From Pseudomonadota bacterium (GTDB lineage Bacteria; BMS3Abin14): a stretch of 11,489 bases of DNA. The stretch lies in assembly GCA_003229755.1 (NCBI GenBank), contig QIFJ01000153.1:1-11489 (forward strand). The letters are read 5' to 3'. Below the pieces are notes generated by a model, which saw nothing but the letters and a program-made list of their open reading frames with translations, made no database searches and was not told the DNA's origin. The number at the start of each line of letters is the position of its first letter. The stretch's first letter is position 1. Shown here piece after piece: positions 1 to 6,349 of the stretch. The translations under genes and the position numbers were made by a program.

Positions 1-272
1 ACATGGCTCGGGATTCCCAGAGGGCCAACTACATCTTCCAGAAAGTCACCCCCGGAAAGTCCGCCGAGCTGCATTGTGCTCTTGCCCACCTCCTGGAAGA
101 TCAGAGTGATCGTTCCCTTTTTCGGATGACTGTCAGCTATAGTAAGAGGTATTCTCTCCCCCTCCTCGTTGATCTTTATTATCACAAATTGTCCGGGAAG
201 GGCCTTTGAAGCAATGTAGGGTGTTTCCACCTCAATGGAGTGTACACTTGTTTTCTCCTTGATCTCAAACAC
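1..272 (-). CDS. NfnA-like FAD/NAD-binding oxidoreductase subunit, 5' part only
   Basis: The first 90 residues are present; the gene runs off the left edge. The reverse strand reads from a GTG at 272-270, preceded by a strong purine-rich Shine-Dalgarno (AGGAAGG, 7 nt away). The protein has PGQFVIIKI (residues 26-34), then RIPLTIAD (40-47), the R-x-P-x-T pattern that contacts FAD in ferredoxin-reductase-like folds, then IFQEVGKST (58-66) and VVGPLG (81-86). This series is typical of the small subunit of NADH-dependent ferredoxin:NADP oxidoreductase (NfnA), also annotated as sulfide/dihydroorotate dehydrogenase-like FAD/NAD-binding protein. That subunit carries FAD and a C-terminal [2Fe-2S] cluster (not visible here) and usually precedes a glutamate-synthase-like NfnB subunit, which would lie outside the window. 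PyrK is a related alternative, but RIPLTIAD fits NfnA better. Cytoplasmic; no signal peptide. The family call is firm, the exact partner unknown. Confidence 0.8.
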   Translation of the reverse strand, partial: MFEIKEKTSVHSIEVETPYIASKALPGQFVIIKINEEGERIPLTIADSHPKKGTITLIFQEVGKSTMQLGGLSGGDFLEDVVGPLGIPSH

Positions 273-498
273 TGTTTTTCCTTCCTCCCTCCTCTGGTTT
301 CTGATCCAGCCAAAAAACTGATCACTATTGTCTGCCCCGGCATTTGTGCCCAAACAACCGTAATCGCCACGCCGAGCAGCCACTAATTGTTCATGGTACG
401 CGGGAAGTTGTTTTGAAAAATCAAAAGGCTAAAATATCACGAATTCTGCCCACTTGCGACCCTCAATATTCGAAATTGGAGCATGTTGCTAAATGCTG

Positions 499-533
499 GT
501 TGAAGGTTGAAAGTTAAAAGTTGAAAGTTAAAT
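499..533. repeat. Heptad tract, GTTGAAR/GTTAAAA type
   Basis: The tract splits cleanly into 7-bp words: GTTGAAG, GTTGAAA, GTTAAAA, GTTGAAA, GTTAAA. The same words recur at 7360-7375, on the reverse strand at about 7425-7460, and at about 9903-9930. It is non-coding and lies between genes in every case. Its function is unknown. Confidence 0.75.
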
Positions 534-622
534 CAAACCAGCCAATAATCCCCTCCGAAGGCCTGGGCCAGAGACTTGAGAAGGGGTCAGATACGAAGCG
601 CGACACTTTTGTGAACTAGTGG

Positions 623-652
623 GTCCAACGCCCAATGTCCAATGTCCAACGT
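623..652. repeat. Heptad tract, GTCCAAY type
   Basis: Successive 7-bp words GTCCAAC, GCCCAAT, GTCCAAT, GTCCAAC, GT. The sequence family differs from the GTTGAAR tract at 499-533 but the period and the leading G are the same, which suggests the same kind of repeat-generating process. Intergenic, upstream of the 719-839 palindrome. Confidence 0.7.
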
Positions 653-718
653 GAATAAAAAATCTTGGGAACAGCAAACAAGGCGCGGATTTATACAGTT
701 AAAGCGACGCCCCTGGCA

Positions 719-839
719 GGCTCCTCACAGTGCGTTAGATTCAAGGCCAGAGTCCTGAGGAGACCGGAGGTGTATATGGGCACATACATCGAGGATCTCC
801 GAAGGACGATAACACAGAAGATAACGTACTGTGAGAGCC
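719..839. repeat. 121-nt imperfect palindrome, possible structured RNA or MITE
   Basis: The outer arms are GGCTCCTCACAGTGCGTTA (719-737) and TAACGTACTGTGAGAGCC (822-839), which pair along their whole length except one mismatch and one bulged base. Inside, GTCCTGAGGAGA (752-763) faces TCTCCGAAGGAC (796-807), pairing 5+5 bases around a symmetric GA/GA mismatch. The outer and inner stems are separated by two 14-nt strands (738-751 and 808-821) that both begin GAT and end AGA. The apex holds TGTAT/ATACA near 771-788. The design resembles a structured RNA or a small palindromic mobile element. It ends 46-64 nt before engB, so it could be part of that gene's leader. Confidence 0.6.
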
Positions 840-902
840 GCATAACTAACCCCAAATCAATCATGTTGACTCAGAAAAACACAAATGCTACTCCTGACCC
901 AA

Positions 903-1511
903 ATGAAGATAAAATCCGCAGACTTATACGACCAGGCCTTCACCCCCCGGCAGCTCCCGCACACCCAATACCCTCAAGTGGCCGTTGCAGGGCGCTCCAA
1001 TGTAGGAAAGTCTTCTCTCCTCGCGAAGATGATGAGGCGCAAAAAACTGGTCAAAACAAGCTCCACTCCTGGCAAGACAAGAGGTATCTTTTACTATCTT
1101 GTCAATGAATCCATCCTGCTCGTTGACCTGCCCGGATATGGATTTTCCCGAGCCCCAAAGCAGATCTCCTCCCGTTGGAGAGCGTTGGTGGAATCATACC
1201 TTGACGGGGATTCCGGGCCCGATATCGTCCTGCAGCTCATCGATATACGCCACCCTCCGACCAGGGATGATATAATCGTTAACCGCCTCCTGTCCGACAG
1301 GGGCATCCAGACCCTGATCGTCGCAACCAAGGCTGACAAAATATCCCGTTCAGCAAGAAACAAGTCCATTGACGTTTTAGCCAGGGAACTTTCGGCCTCC
1401 CCCTCAGCTATTATTCCCTTTTCGGCAAAAGATGCATCCTTTGATCCCAAGGAGCTCTGGGACAATATCTTTTCCATCCTCAGCCAGGGGCCTGTCGGCG
1501 AATCCCGTTAA
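903..1511 (+). CDS. engB: Ribosome-biogenesis GTP-binding protein EngB (YsxC/YihA)
   Basis: A 202-residue cytoplasmic GTPase needed for late assembly of the 50S ribosomal subunit. Counting from the ATG at 903, the motifs are G1 GRSNVGKS (30-37), the switch I stretch TPGKTR (55-60), G3 DLPGYG (75-80), G4 TKAD (142-145) and G5 SAK (174-176). TKxD instead of NKxD and the length near 200 are normal for EngB. An in-frame ATG at 885 would add six residues; I prefer 903 because MKIKSA matches the usual EngB beginning. Neither start has a clear Shine-Dalgarno, so translation may depend on the structured region just upstream. It stands alone: the cytochrome gene converges on it from 1588. The identification is secure. 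Confidence 0.96.
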   Translation: MKIKSADLYDQAFTPRQLPHTQYPQVAVAGRSNVGKSSLLAKMMRRKKLVKTSSTPGKTRGIFYYLVNESILLVDLPGYGFSRAPKQISSRWRALVESYLDGDSGPDIVLQLIDIRHPPTRDDIIVNRLLSDRGIQTLIVATKADKISRSARNKSIDVLARELSASPSAIIPFSAKDASFDPKELWDNIFSILSQGPVGESR

Positions 1512-1587
1512 GTTCCTGGAAATAATTTGTCGATGGACTGTTGGATGCTGCTGGCCAAACCCGTTTATGCAGTATTCTTCCGACTTT

Positions 1588-2583
1588 TCAGCTGCCTTGT
1601 CTGGTGTAGGAAGCCCGTTCATGGCACGCAGTCAGGCATCTGCCGCCATCCGGTTCAGGAAAAAATGTGATCTTCCTGCACACTGTTTCAGTGCATTCGA
1701 AAAATCGCTTCAGGCCGAAAGCCTGAACTGAACCGTGGGGGTCGTGGCAGTTTGCACAGGACCGTGATTTGCCCTTGACGGTGAAGCCTTCTCCTGTAAA
1801 CCGCACTTTTCCAAGAACGTGAACCGCATGCAGGTTGATAGATCCATTCCTGAAGCCTGTGTCACTCAGATCTTTGCCGGTAACAAGGGAGCTGTCGTGA
1901 CACGAAAAGCAAAGGCTGTATTTTTCCTCTTCATAGGGCCCAGGGTAAAGATCGCTTCTGTATTCATGTTTGAGCAATCTGTATTGAGTGGAAGAGTGAG
2001 GATCATGACATGAAGTGCAGCCTCTTTTACTAAGGGCCGAGTGGGGCCGTTCCTCCTCTGTCAGGACGCTGTGGCAGCCAGAGCAAATCTGGTCTGATTC
2101 CGCCTTCAACATCTTTCCCAGAGCAGAGCCATGAGGTGTATGGCATTCCCGGCAGCCTTTGTATGTTATTGCCTGATGGACATATGACGCTTTTACTATG
2201 CTTCCGTGGCACAGCATGCAGAGTTCATCGAAGGATCCGACCGTCAAGCTCTTCTCCTCTGAGCTGTGAGGGTCATGACATGGGAGACAGCCATTCTCTC
2301 CGGACAGGTGTTCTCTGAATTCTCTTTCAGGGTTGTCGTGGCATTTCAGGCACAGATCCGTTCCATCCAGGACAAGGACGAGCTCGCCCGAATCCCCATG
2401 ATCCAGGTGGCAGCCCGAACATTCCCCGGAAATAAAGGGAGTGTGAAGAACCCTTTTACTGGATACTTTGTCGATCCAGGCCCCATGGCATTGGCTGCAT
2501 TCAACCGCACCAAATACAGGAAGGGTCATGACGGCCACAATAAACAGAGATCCGATGACTATTTGCGCATATTTTTTTATCAC
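1588..2583 (-). CDS. Secreted 11-heme c-type cytochrome (doubled-CXXCH type)
   Basis: A 331-residue periplasmic or secreted electron carrier. A signal peptide (IKKYAQ, then a hydrophobic run to about residue 26) is followed by ten CXXCH heme sites at residues 29, 55, 78, 99, 122, 144, 167, 189, 225 and 276, plus one CX3CH (CLTACH, 316-321), giving eleven predicted hemes. Sites two to eight are spaced 21-23 residues apart, and the HDPH/CHDPH and PHGS signatures are typical of doubled-CXXCH domains. I choose the GTG at 2583, with AGGGG just upstream; a TTG at 2604 would add seven residues (RSRRGT) that look like leader sequence. Family members carry electrons in respiratory or extracellular chains; the partner cannot be told from this window. 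The start abuts a repeat element that supplies its ribosome-binding site. Confidence 0.93.
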   Translation of the reverse strand: MIKKYAQIVIGSLFIVAVMTLPVFGAVECSQCHGAWIDKVSSKRVLHTPFISGECSGCHLDHGDSGELVLVLDGTDLCLKCHDNPEREFREHLSGENGCLPCHDPHSSEEKSLTVGSFDELCMLCHGSIVKASYVHQAITYKGCRECHTPHGSALGKMLKAESDQICSGCHSVLTEEERPHSALSKRGCTSCHDPHSSTQYRLLKHEYRSDLYPGPYEEEKYSLCFSCHDSSLVTGKDLSDTGFRNGSINLHAVHVLGKVRFTGEGFTVKGKSRSCANCHDPHGSVQAFGLKRFFECTETVCRKITFFPEPDGGRCLTACHERASYTRQGS

Positions 2584-2587
2584 TGTT

Positions 2588-2799
2588 CCCCTTCGACTTC
2601 GCAACGCCTTTCTTGCTTCGCTTCAGGGTTTTATACCGGTACCATAGCCGGGATCCTGGACAACCAGATGCAAATCAGGCCGGGGGTTTGGTGAATCACG
2701 AAGCGAAGCTAAAAGGGGGTTGCGCAGCCGAGTGATTACACCCAAAGGCCCGGACTGATGAATACTATATACCAAAATCCCACCAACTAATTTGGAGAT
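2588..2799 (+). mobile_element. MITE-like element, copy 1, left end missing
   Basis: Same order as copy 3 (8719-8973): hairpin module A (about 2588-2639), a linker, hairpin module B (2680-2753) and a right terminal repeat (2755-2799). Module B has arms TTTGGTGAATCAC and GTGATTACACCCAAA. The right terminal repeat, read on the reverse strand, begins ATCTCCAAATTAGT, identical over 14 bases to the left end of copy 3. Module A has lost its left arm: similarity starts abruptly at 2588, five bases outside the start codon of the cytochrome gene. No transposase is encoded, so any movement would depend on a protein supplied elsewhere. Confidence 0.7.
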
Positions 2800-2809
2800 A
2801 ATCCCTGAT

Positions 2810-2852
2810 TTCTAATGCTCTAATCTCCAATGCTCTAATGATCTAATGTTCT
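2810..2852. repeat. TCTAATG/TCTCCAATG word tract
   Basis: Near-tandem 7-8 bp words: TCTAATGC, TCTAATC, TCCAATGC, TCTAATGA, TCTAATGT. It directly follows repeat element copy 1 and precedes the promoter region of the receiver-PilZ gene. It is the same style of tract as those at 499-533 and 623-652, with a different word. Confidence 0.6.
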
Positions 2853-2872
2853 TCAACCGCTTTTGGTGATGC

Positions 2873-2901
2873 TTGACAGAATCGCAATAACCCGAAAAAA
2901 T
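2873..2901 (+). promoter_or_regulatory. Candidate sigma-70 promoter of the receiver-PilZ/hflX operon
   Basis: A perfect -35 hexamer TTGACA (2873-2878) is followed after 17 nt by AAAAAT (2896-2901), a 4/6 match to the -10 box. A second candidate -10, TATTAT or TATAGT at 2930-2938, would start transcription almost exactly at the folded leader (2941) but has a weaker -35. Only one of the two need be used. Confidence 0.35.
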
Positions 2902-2940
2902 AGATTACCGTTAATGAAGTATCGTGAGATATTATAGTAG

Positions 2941-3023
2941 CTCAATCAGAGTCTGTGTGAAAGACTCAACCCGGGAGGTTGTCGGAGAACCTCACCAGCC
3001 TCTCAGGGAACTGATGATGAGGC
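2941..3023 (+). promoter_or_regulatory. Folded 5' leader overlapping the Shine-Dalgarno, riboswitch-like
   Basis: Three helices can form. P1 pairs CTCA+ATCAG (2941-2949) with CTGAT (3011-3015) and TGAG (3018-3021), with GA bulged. P2 pairs AGTCT (2950-2954) with AGACT (2962-2966) around GTGTGAA. P3 pairs GAGGTT (2975-2980) with AACCTC (2988-2993) around GTCGGAG. This makes a three-way junction whose closing strand contains the ribosome-binding site GAGG. A competing hairpin GCCTC (2998-3002) with GAGGC (3019-3023) would use the same bases. It lacks the conserved GCAAACC element of the GEMM-I cyclic-di-GMP riboswitch as I know it. The fold was found by eye only. Confidence 0.4.
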
Positions 3024-3028
3024 CTTGA

Positions 3029-3745
3029 ATGGATGAGCTGAAATTGCTCCTTGTAGATGATGTGGAGCTTTTCCTGGATCTCGAAAAGAGCTTCCTGAGC
3101 AGAAAGTCATTCACCATCTTCACCGCAAAATCGGGCAAGGAAGCCCTGGAGATAGTCAGTAGAATAAAACCGGACCTTATTCTGGTCGATCTTTTCATGC
3201 CGGATCTCAACGGCGATGAAGTCTGCCGCGAACTCAAGAGCAAGCCTGAGACCAGTAAGATCCCCGTGATCATAGCGAGTTCCGACATTCTGGAGGGAGT
3301 TCGCGAGAGATGCTACTCTGCCGGTTGTGACGGCTTTGTATCAAAGCCGATCAACCGTGAAACATTGATCGCAACCATTGAGGATAATCTCCAGGTTGTA
3401 AAAAGGCGGTTCAGACGAATATCAGCGCATCTTTTGTGTTCAGTAAAGATTGATGACACGGTGATCGAGGGGGTGGTTACAACAATCGCCCAGATGGGGG
3501 CATTTGTAATTATATCTCCACCCCTTGAAACAGGAAGATCCATCGAACTTGCCATAAAGCTGCCCGAGACCGACAGACCGGTAACCACCAGGGCAGTGGT
3601 AAGGTGGACAGCATCCAGGACTGCTGATAGTCCGGAAGGAGCAGGTGTGGAGTTTGTAGCGTTGAGCGAGGAAGATGAGGACCAGATTAAGGATTATGTT
3701 GCTTCGAGACTCAGTGCCATGGGTCCAATGAAGATCTTAACCTGA
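3029..3745 (+). CDS. Receiver-PilZ response regulator
   Basis: A 238-residue cytoplasmic protein with two domains. Residues 1-122 are a CheY-like receiver: acidic pair D10/D11, phosphoacceptor D54 (ILVDLFMP), S84 and K106 (SKPI). Residues about 125-230 are PilZ-like: RRFRR (126-130) gives the RxxxR cyclic-di-GMP motif, but the second motif (normally D/NxSxxG) reads TIAQMG (152-157), with neither the acidic/Asn residue nor the Ser. This resembles the PilZ-like domains of myxobacterial and other deltaproteobacterial regulators. Phosphorylation by an unlinked histidine kinase probably controls the output domain; ligand binding is doubtful. The start is well placed, with GAGG 6 nt upstream. hflX follows immediately in the same frame, so the two are likely co-transcribed. 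Confidence 0.9.
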   Translation: MDELKLLLVDDVELFLDLEKSFLSRKSFTIFTAKSGKEALEIVSRIKPDLILVDLFMPDLNGDEVCRELKSKPETSKIPVIIASSDILEGVRERCYSAGCDGFVSKPINRETLIATIEDNLQVVKRRFRRISAHLLCSVKIDDTVIEGVVTTIAQMGAFVIISPPLETGRSIELAIKLPETDRPVTTRAVVRWTASRTADSPEGAGVEFVALSEEDEDQIKDYVASRLSAMGPMKILT

Positions 3746-3757
3746 AGGAGAGATATA

Positions 3758-5395
3758 ATCGCAAAAGTCGAGGGCAAGACTTCCGGCCTGAAGCCGGGTC
3801 AGATCCGCCGCCTGCAGCGTCTTACCAGAGCAAAACCACGCCCAGAGGAAATAATCCACACCGAGGTTCTTAAAACTCTCTGCGGCCTATCCAGGGAGAC
3901 CGGAAGGCAGTTGGGAGTCCTTATCAACAGAACCGGTGTGGTGGACATCATCCTTGTGGGCGATAGGCAAAGCATCCTGATCCCTGATCTTTCACGGTAC
4001 CGGATAAGCCCCGGGCGCCTTAAGGGGCTCCGTTTCATTCACACACACCTTGATGATTCAGGACTCTCCATGGAAGACATAACAGACCTTCTTATTCTCC
4101 GGCTGGATATGATCGTTGTTGTCTGCGTTTCCTCCGATGGTCATCCCGGAAAAACATACCTGGGAACTCTTAGCCCACAACCGGGTACGAAGCGGGAGAT
4201 CCAGACCTTTCCGGATCCAGGCGGGCTTCCCCGCAACCCACTGACTATTATTCATGAAATTGAACAGGAAATGTCACGTCACATTCGCGGTCTTGCTACA
4301 GAAGGGGTTATACGAGCGCTTCTGGTAGACCTGAAAACCTCACCGAAGTCCGGCACAGAAGAATCCATGAATGAGCTGGCAGAGCTCGCAAGGACTGCTG
4401 GAATACTGGTAACCGATACCGTGATCCAGCAGCGTACAAAGCCTGATCCACGCTATCTGGTAGGTCTGGGCAAACTCAAGGAAATTGTGATCATGGCTCT
4501 GGACAGTGGTGCGGAAATGCTGGTTTTTAACCGCGAACTCTCACCATCACAGCTGAGAGCGATCGCAGATACCACGGAGCTGAAGGTAATAGACAGGACA
4601 ATGCTTATTCTGGATATCTTCGCGCAGCACGCAAAAAGCAGCGGCGGGAAGATACAGGTTGAACTTGCGCAGCTCCGATACCTTCTTCCCAGGCTTGTGG
4701 GAAAAGGCACAGCCCTGTCACGCCTGGCCGGAGGAATCGGTACCAGGGGGCCCGGCGAAACCAAACTCGAGGTGGAGCGAAGAAGAACCAGGCAGAGGAT
4801 AGCCACTCTCAAAAAGAGCCTGAACCGAATGAAAGAGGAGCGCAAGACGCGCCGAAAAAGGAGAAGGCAAAAGGCGCTTCCGGTAGTGTCGATTGTCGGC
4901 TATACAAACGTGGGCAAAAGCACCCTCCTGAACACCCTGACCAGGAGTGATGAGATTGCCGAGAACATGCTTTTCGCAACACTGGATCCTGTCAGCAGGA
5001 GATTGACCACATCCGGTGGAACAGCCTGTATTCTTACGGATACGGTGGGACTCATACAAGATCTTCCACCGGAGCTCATGCGCGCCTTTTCGGCAACATT
5101 TGAGGAGATGAACGACGCCGACCTTGTTCTCCATCTGGCCGACTGCTCCCATGAGGACCTTGAAAACCAGATAGCCACAGTCAATGACATCCTGGGTTCC
5201 CTTGGGCTGGACGAAATACCCCGCCTGCTTGTCCTTAACAAAGGAGACCTGGTGGATCCTGAGACTCTCTCTAATATCGAGCGAAGGTTCAGCACCTTTT
5301 CTATCATTGCCACAGACCCGGGGTCCATGGAACCCCTCCTCACAACCATCTGGGAGCGTCTTGAAATTGCTGTGAAAAACGCCAGGGCCGACTGA
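3758..5395 (+). CDS. hflX: Ribosome-associated GTPase HflX, long form, with non-canonical start
   Basis: HflX binds ribosomes and splits stalled or stressed 70S particles. Read from ATC at 3758 the protein has 545 residues: the extended N-terminal domain found in many long-form HflX proteins (EGKTSGLKPGQIRRL, near 5-19), GIGTRGPGETKLE (326-338), a basic linker RKTRRKRRRQK (362-372), G1 GYTNVGKS (381-388), G3 DTVG (428-431) and G4 NKGD (494-497). No ATG, GTG or TTG lies between the upstream TGA (3743-3745) and a TTG at 3911; starting there would discard 51 conserved-looking residues. AAGGAG (3745-3750) sits 7 nt before ATC, or 4 nt before an ATA at 3755. The function is certain, the start is not. 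The end lies 8 bp from the convergent radical-SAM gene. Confidence 0.93.
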   Translation: MAKVEGKTSGLKPGQIRRLQRLTRAKPRPEEIIHTEVLKTLCGLSRETGRQLGVLINRTGVVDIILVGDRQSILIPDLSRYRISPGRLKGLRFIHTHLDDSGLSMEDITDLLILRLDMIVVVCVSSDGHPGKTYLGTLSPQPGTKREIQTFPDPGGLPRNPLTIIHEIEQEMSRHIRGLATEGVIRALLVDLKTSPKSGTEESMNELAELARTAGILVTDTVIQQRTKPDPRYLVGLGKLKEIVIMALDSGAEMLVFNRELSPSQLRAIADTTELKVIDRTMLILDIFAQHAKSSGGKIQVELAQLRYLLPRLVGKGTALSRLAGGIGTRGPGETKLEVERRRTRQRIATLKKSLNRMKEERKTRRKRRRQKALPVVSIVGYTNVGKSTLLNTLTRSDEIAENMLFATLDPVSRRLTTSGGTACILTDTVGLIQDLPPELMRAFSATFEEMNDADLVLHLADCSHEDLENQIATVNDILGSLGLDEIPRLLVLNKGDLVDPETLSNIERRFSTFSIIATDPGSMEPLLTTIWERLEIAVKNARAD

Positions 5396-5403
5396 TATTT
5401 CTG

Positions 5404-6336
5404 TTAAGGAGACCACAACCTCCCCTGAAAGCCGCACCGCGAATGCAACTTGTCCCTTATATCGAGGATTATTTCCTGCCGCGTGGGCCAGCGCGGAGCA
5501 ATGAGCAGATCATCGGGAGCATCCGCGAGGAGCCTGTGAATTACCATCCACGGTGTCAGCCTCTCCAGAAAATCCGCGACCAGGACCGGATATTCGACAG
5601 CGTCCAGCGTTACAATTTCTCCTTTTTTATATTCACCCTCGATCCTTGTTCCCCTGATGACCTGAAGATGATGGATCTTGACACCATCCAGCTTGTGTTC
5701 AGCCAGGAATCTCGCTGTATCCATCATCTCCTTACGTCCCTCTCCCGGAAGTCCAAGGATGATATGGGCACATACTGGTATGCCCTTTCCCCCGGCCAGA
5801 TGTCTCGCTTTTATAAACTCAGCTACATCGTGCCCTCTTCCGATACGTTTCAGAGTTGTGTCAGAGGCCGTCTGGAGCCCCAACTCTAACCATACCAGCT
5901 TCCTGTTCACGTAAGGTGACAGAATGGCTATGATCTCCTCGTTTACACAGTCAGGCCGTGTACCTACAAACAGGCCCATGTTGCCGGGCATTTGCATCAG
6001 ACAAGCTACGAGATCTCCGAATTTTTCTACTGGAGCATGGGTACCCGTCCCTGCCTGAAGATAGGCAATATATTCTGATTTCGGAGAGTTTTTCAGGTGC
6101 TCCCGGACCTGTTCCACCGGGTCCTTCACGTTAAGGGCATACTGGGGCACGAAGCTCTCCATATTGCAGAAAGAACAACCCGCAACCCCTGTAGTTCCAT
6201 CGCGGTTCGGGCATCCGAAACCGGGGTCGATGGGAACCTTTCTCAGAGGCCTGCCGAAAATTCCCCTCAGGTATCCTGAAAACGATCTGTAGGGGAGGTA
6301 CGACTGTTGACTCTTTTTCTCCATTCTGTTAGTCAT
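5404..6336 (-). CDS. YhcC-like radical SAM protein (TIGR01212 family)
   Basis: A 310-residue cytoplasmic iron-sulfur enzyme of unknown substrate. The [4Fe-4S] site is C42, C54 and C57 (CPNRDG, then GCSFCN), a CX11CX2C arrangement typical of the YhcC/TIGR01212 group rather than plain CX3CX2C. Other signatures are YLRGIFGRPLRKVPID near the start, LQAGTGTHAP (93-102), VGTRPDC, LELGLQTASD and HIILGLPGE, which follow the order of Elp3/HemN-type radical-SAM barrels. I use the ATG at 6336; another in-frame ATG lies at 6324 and neither has a strong Shine-Dalgarno. An inverted repeat (6350-6380) lies 14-44 nt upstream. The length is usual for the family. The family call is firm; the reaction is not known. 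Confidence 0.92.
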   Translation of the reverse strand: MTNRMEKKSQQSYLPYRSFSGYLRGIFGRPLRKVPIDPGFGCPNRDGTTGVAGCSFCNMESFVPQYALNVKDPVEQVREHLKNSPKSEYIAYLQAGTGTHAPVEKFGDLVACLMQMPGNMGLFVGTRPDCVNEEIIAILSPYVNRKLVWLELGLQTASDTTLKRIGRGHDVAEFIKARHLAGGKGIPVCAHIILGLPGEGRKEMMDTARFLAEHKLDGVKIHHLQVIRGTRIEGEYKKGEIVTLDAVEYPVLVADFLERLTPWMVIHRLLADAPDDLLIAPRWPTRQEIILDIRDKLHSRCGFQGRLWSP

Positions 6337-6349
6337 TTACGGCTATTAT

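Larger units (their letters stand above)
273..902. other. Long gene-free stretch between the NfnA-like gene and engB
   Basis: About 630 bp without a convincing gene. From left to right it holds the Shine-Dalgarno of the NfnA-like gene (about 280-286 on the reverse strand), an AT-rich part with a small palindrome TTTTGA-aaaa-TCAAAA near 413-428, a 7-bp-period tract at 499-533, a segment reading aggggtcagatacgaagc (about 582-600), a second 7-bp-period tract at 623-652, and a long imperfect palindrome at 719-839. An open reading frame at 665-1108 runs through the palindrome into engB in another frame and is not believed to be a gene. No tRNA-like fold was seen. Confidence 0.6.

Noticed and set aside
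182..370. 62-residue reverse-strand ORF overlapping the NfnA-like start
   Set aside because: It lies in a different frame from the recognisable NfnA-like protein and has no Shine-Dalgarno or family signature.
579..621. Remnant of a REP-associated transposon (aggggtcagatacgaagc segment)
   Set aside because: The resemblance to flanks of Y1-type transposons is from memory only and no transposase fragment is visible.
665..1108. 147-residue plus-strand ORF before and overlapping engB
   Set aside because: Its first half runs through the 719-839 palindrome and its second half is engB in another frame; no recognisable domain and a weak TTG start.
2941..3023. Cyclic-di-GMP-I (GEMM) riboswitch
   Set aside because: The position before a PilZ gene invites this, but the conserved GCAAACC and related core bases are not present; it is reported only as an unassigned folded leader.
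3743..3760. Receiver-PilZ-HflX fusion by TGA readthrough
   Set aside because: The two genes share a frame, but a Shine-Dalgarno sits exactly between them and no recoding signal is evident; an unusual start codon or sequence error explains the layout more simply.
4718..5437. 239-residue reverse-strand ORF across hflX
   Set aside because: Entirely antisense to conserved GTPase motifs of HflX; no homology recognised.
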